From: Baffinella frigidus | Taxonomy: Eukaryota; Cryptophyceae; Cryptomonadales; Baffinellaceae | Direction: 5' to 3' | Length of the DNA stretch: 14,202 bases | Assembly (NCBI GenBank): GCA_026770585.1 | Contig: MU646842.1 | Span: forward strand, 171,689-185,890 | Shown: positions 12,430-14,202 of the stretch, one piece after another | How the letters are laid out: each line of letters begins with the position of its first letter | Numbering within the stretch: position 1 is the stretch's first letter | Notes under the pieces: model-generated | Database searches by the model: none | What the model saw: only the letters and a program-made list of their open reading frames with translations | What the model was told of the DNA's origin: nothing | Translations under genes and position numbers: made by a program

Positions 12430-12760
12430 CCGCTCTTACTTCTTTTGTCGACTTTTGGCCTTTCGTCGACATGTGGTCTTTTGTCGACATTCGGCCAATG
12501 GCGCAAAGTCCTGGACGATTTTTTGGCACTTTTGTGAAAAACAGGACTTCCCCCGAGGCACCATAAAGGCACTTACGCTGTTTCCGGATGGTAGGACGGC
12601 ACGGTGGATGTGGAGATGGAGCCACCTGGCCTTTTGTCGACGTTCGTCCGTTCGTCTACATTTCGCCTTTTGTCGACATTTGGCCTGACGCTGTCAACTT
12701 CGAAACTGGTCAAATCTAAACTGGTCAAACTCCGGATGGCAGGACGGGACGGTGGATGTG
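12430..12760. repeat. CTTTTGTCGACATTTGGC minisatellite and duplicated flank
   Basis: Five or six degenerate CTTTTGTCGACATTYGGC units occur at about 12434-12495 and 12632-12685. The segment GGATGGTAGGACGGCACGGT (12584) recurs as a close variant at 12734, each followed by a GTGGAG-rich stretch that appears again near 13478. Confidence 0.8.
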
Positions 12761-12799
12761 GAGGTGGAGCCGCGCGGGAGTGTCCTTCCGTACCGCGCT

Positions 12800-12904
12800 A
12801 CCACTCAGACCACGGTGGCTGCCTCAACCCCGTATATATACGACCAAATCGTTGCATATGTAGGACCAAATCAATGTATATGTACGCACCGTGGTCTGAG
12901 TGGT
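12800..12904. mobile_element. 105-bp element with 18-bp perfect inverted ends
   Basis: ACCACTCAGACCACGGTG at 12800-12817 is exactly inverted at 12887-12904. The interior is AT-rich with TACGACCAAATCG and AGGACCAAATCAATG. Single ends of the same family lie at 10684, 13523, 13750 and 14105. Confidence 0.9.
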
Positions 12905-13076
12905 CAACCCATTCCGTGGCAGCGCCGTTGCCCCGCGGCACAGCAGGGCGTATGAGCTCACCACTTGAGGGACAACAGCATGCTCCCGAGCAAGAACTGT
13001 TGGCCGTTGGCGAGGGTGAAGGTGCCGCCGCGGCCAATAAATGCGCGGAACATGACAAGGCAGTCACCTCGGACAG

Positions 13077-13133
13077 TTGGCTTCGGCGGTCACGCGGGCG
13101 CTCAAGAGCCTGCCGGCGGGGCTGTTCCACTCG
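13077..13133 (+). CDS. Possible further exon of the rightward gene (fragment)
   Basis: After GGACAG the phase-0 frame reads LASAVTRALKSLPAGLFHS with strongly GC-ending codons, which would fit after exon 5. It then runs into CGCCACTTGAGGGACAACAG, a dispersed repeat also at 10751 and 12958, with no donor at the border. It may be a truncated exon copy, a chance frame, or a piece of another gene. Confidence 0.3.
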
Positions 13134-13192
13134 CCACTTGAGGGACAACAGCATGCGAGTGTGTAGTGTGCGAGTGTGTGACACACCTTTTG

Positions 13193-13455
13193 TACACCTA
13201 TTGTAGCGCGCGTACACACCTATTGTAGCGCGCGTACACACGCGCTACAATTGTACGCGCGCTACAATAGGTGTACGCGCTTTACACCACTTGTACGCGC
13301 TCTACAACACTTGTGCGCGCTCTACAATACCTGTACCAAACAAGCAATAGTGATTAGCCTGTGCCGCGGCGCCAACAGCATGCGAGTATGCACGCGCGCT
13401 ACAATAGTTGTACGCGCGCTACAATAGTTGTACCCGCTCTACATCACTTGAACCG
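13193..13455. repeat. GTACGCGCGCTACAATAGGT minisatellite with an inversion
   Basis: Two 22-nt units (13194-13215, 13216-13237) are followed by oppositely oriented 20-nt units starting at 13253, 13273, 13293 and 13313, and more near 13391-13455. The inversion makes perfect 23-bp arms at 13193-13215 and 13253-13275. Confidence 0.93.
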
Positions 13456-13500
13456 CACCAGCAATAGGGATACGCCTGGAGGTGGAGGTAGAGCCGCGCG

Positions 13501-13915
13501 GGAGCGTCCTTCCGTACCGCACTACCACCCAGACCACGGTGCATACCACCCAACCACGGTGCACATACACAGTGTACGATTTGGTCGTACATATAGGACC
13601 AGATATATATATATATATATATATATACGACCAAATCTCTCTCTATATATACATGTATATATTATATGCCTCAGGGGTCCACCACCACCTCTCAACGCGC
13701 ACATCATATGCCACCAGCATATCTTGCGGGAGCGTCCTTCCGTATCGCGCTACCACCCAGACCACGGTGCATACCACCCAACCACGGTGCACATATACAG
13801 TGTACGATGTGGTCGTATATACCAAATCGTATATATACGTATATATCACATACGCACATCATGTGCCACCAGCGTATCCTGGGGGGGCGTCCTTCCGTAG
13901 CGCGCTACCCCGGGC
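13501..13915. repeat. Tandem copies of a composite element with TA tract
   Basis: GGAGCGTCCTTCCGTACCGC-like strings start units at 13501, 13729 and about 13884 (periods 228 and 155). Units contain two ACCACGGTGCAYA motifs, TGTACGATNTGGTCGTA and CACATCATRTGCCACCAGC. A (TA)n run lies at 13603-13627. Open frames on both strands track the repeat and are not called. Confidence 0.9.
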
Positions 13916-13941
13916 AGGAGCCTACCCGGGGTCAAATGCTG

Positions 13942-14075
13942 AATAACCCTTTATCGCAAAAGTTGACACGTGTGTACCACTATAATACTGGCAAGGCCGT
14001 TTAGTACCAGAATCCATTCATCACGGGCGATCAGATTGTGATCGCCCTGTGGGCAAAATAATCATAAGTTGCCAA
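13942..14075. repeat. Hairpin-cored dispersed repeat, copy C
   Basis: 13942-14026 matches 4015-4100. The hairpin here is GGGCGATCA (14025-14033), loop GATTG, TGATCGCCC (14039-14047), a different stem from copy A at the same place. It ends near AATCATAAGTTGCCAA. Confidence 0.82.
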
Positions 14076-14099
14076 ATTTGCCTTGGGGTGCGCTCTTGT

Positions 14100-14186
14100 C
14101 CGCACCCAGACCACGGTGCGTGCATATCCCTCAAGTGGCGAGTAGGCTCATACGCCCTACCGTAGGGTCCTAGGACCTGCCTACGA
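14100..14186. repeat. Inverted copy of the CCTACGGTAGG family
   Basis: Carries CACCCAGACCACGGTGCG, CCCTCAAGTGGCGAGTAGGC and CATACGCCCTACCGTAGGGT, the reverse complements of motifs at 10684, 10751 and 12031-12072. It continues to near the window end. Confidence 0.8.
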
Positions 14187-14202
14187 TATCGAGGAACTTT
14201 AT

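Noticed and set aside
12604-13206. 200-codon plus-strand frame
   Set aside because: It spans a minisatellite, a 105-bp inverted-repeat element and a dispersed repeat; only a short part in another frame (13077-13133) looks coding.
13361-13946. Overlapping long frames on both strands
   Set aside because: They follow the composite tandem repeat and the TA tract; Tyr-Ile runs reflect (TA)n.

Overview
The window looks like nuclear DNA from a eukaryotic microalga. Two genes are split by spliceosomal introns. The exons are GC-rich, with mostly G or C at third codon positions. Much of the non-coding DNA is plant/algal-type heptamer repeat (TTTAGGG and variants). A chlorophyte such as a prasinophyte is my best guess; dinoflagellates and other TTTAGGG lineages are not excluded, and sequence alone does not settle it. 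There is no bacterial, plasmid or viral gene layout.

Two genes are arranged head to head around about 160 bases at 5218-5375. Leftward (minus strand) is the 5' part of a ubiquilin/DSK2-type ubiquitin shuttle factor. I could join six exons in phase (5217-5037, 4828-4736, 4631-4402, 2278-2193, 1584-1511, 1126-1089), giving 234 codons that cover the ubiquitin-like domain and the first STI1 region. The rest, including the expected UBA domain, would lie left of the window. Rightward (plus strand) is an unrecognised, probably type II single-pass membrane protein. Five exons also join in phase (5376-5802, 6839-6885, 9755-9847, 11195-11239, 11357-11446), and there is a doubtful sixth at 13077-13133.

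The most unusual feature is how the introns are built. Several consist largely of telomere-type heptamer arrays running up to the splice sites; one 117-nt intron (11240-11356) is almost nothing else. Many exons are accompanied by partial copies of themselves inside the neighbouring introns. Copies upstream of an exon carry its acceptor side, and copies downstream carry its donor side. This happens independently in both genes.

The remaining DNA is dense with small elements: perfect or near-perfect terminal inverted repeats, a two-copy 135-bp MITE-like element, a 116-bp inverted repeat, hairpin-cored dispersed repeats, a 20-bp GTACGCGCGCTACAATAGGT minisatellite, a 25-bp minisatellite, GA, TATC and TA microsatellites, and a 21-nt repeat that resembles a branch point plus 3' splice site. 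The right third (about 11450-14202) is almost wholly repeats and foldbacks.

Layout: 1-1088 heptamer DNA and a 144-bp tandem repeat; 1089-5217 ubiquilin exons and repeat-laden introns; 5218-5375 shared promoter region; 5376-11446 the rightward gene; 11447-14202 elements and minisatellites. Exon boundaries were inferred by hand from family similarity, splice dinucleotides and phase; none has transcript support here.
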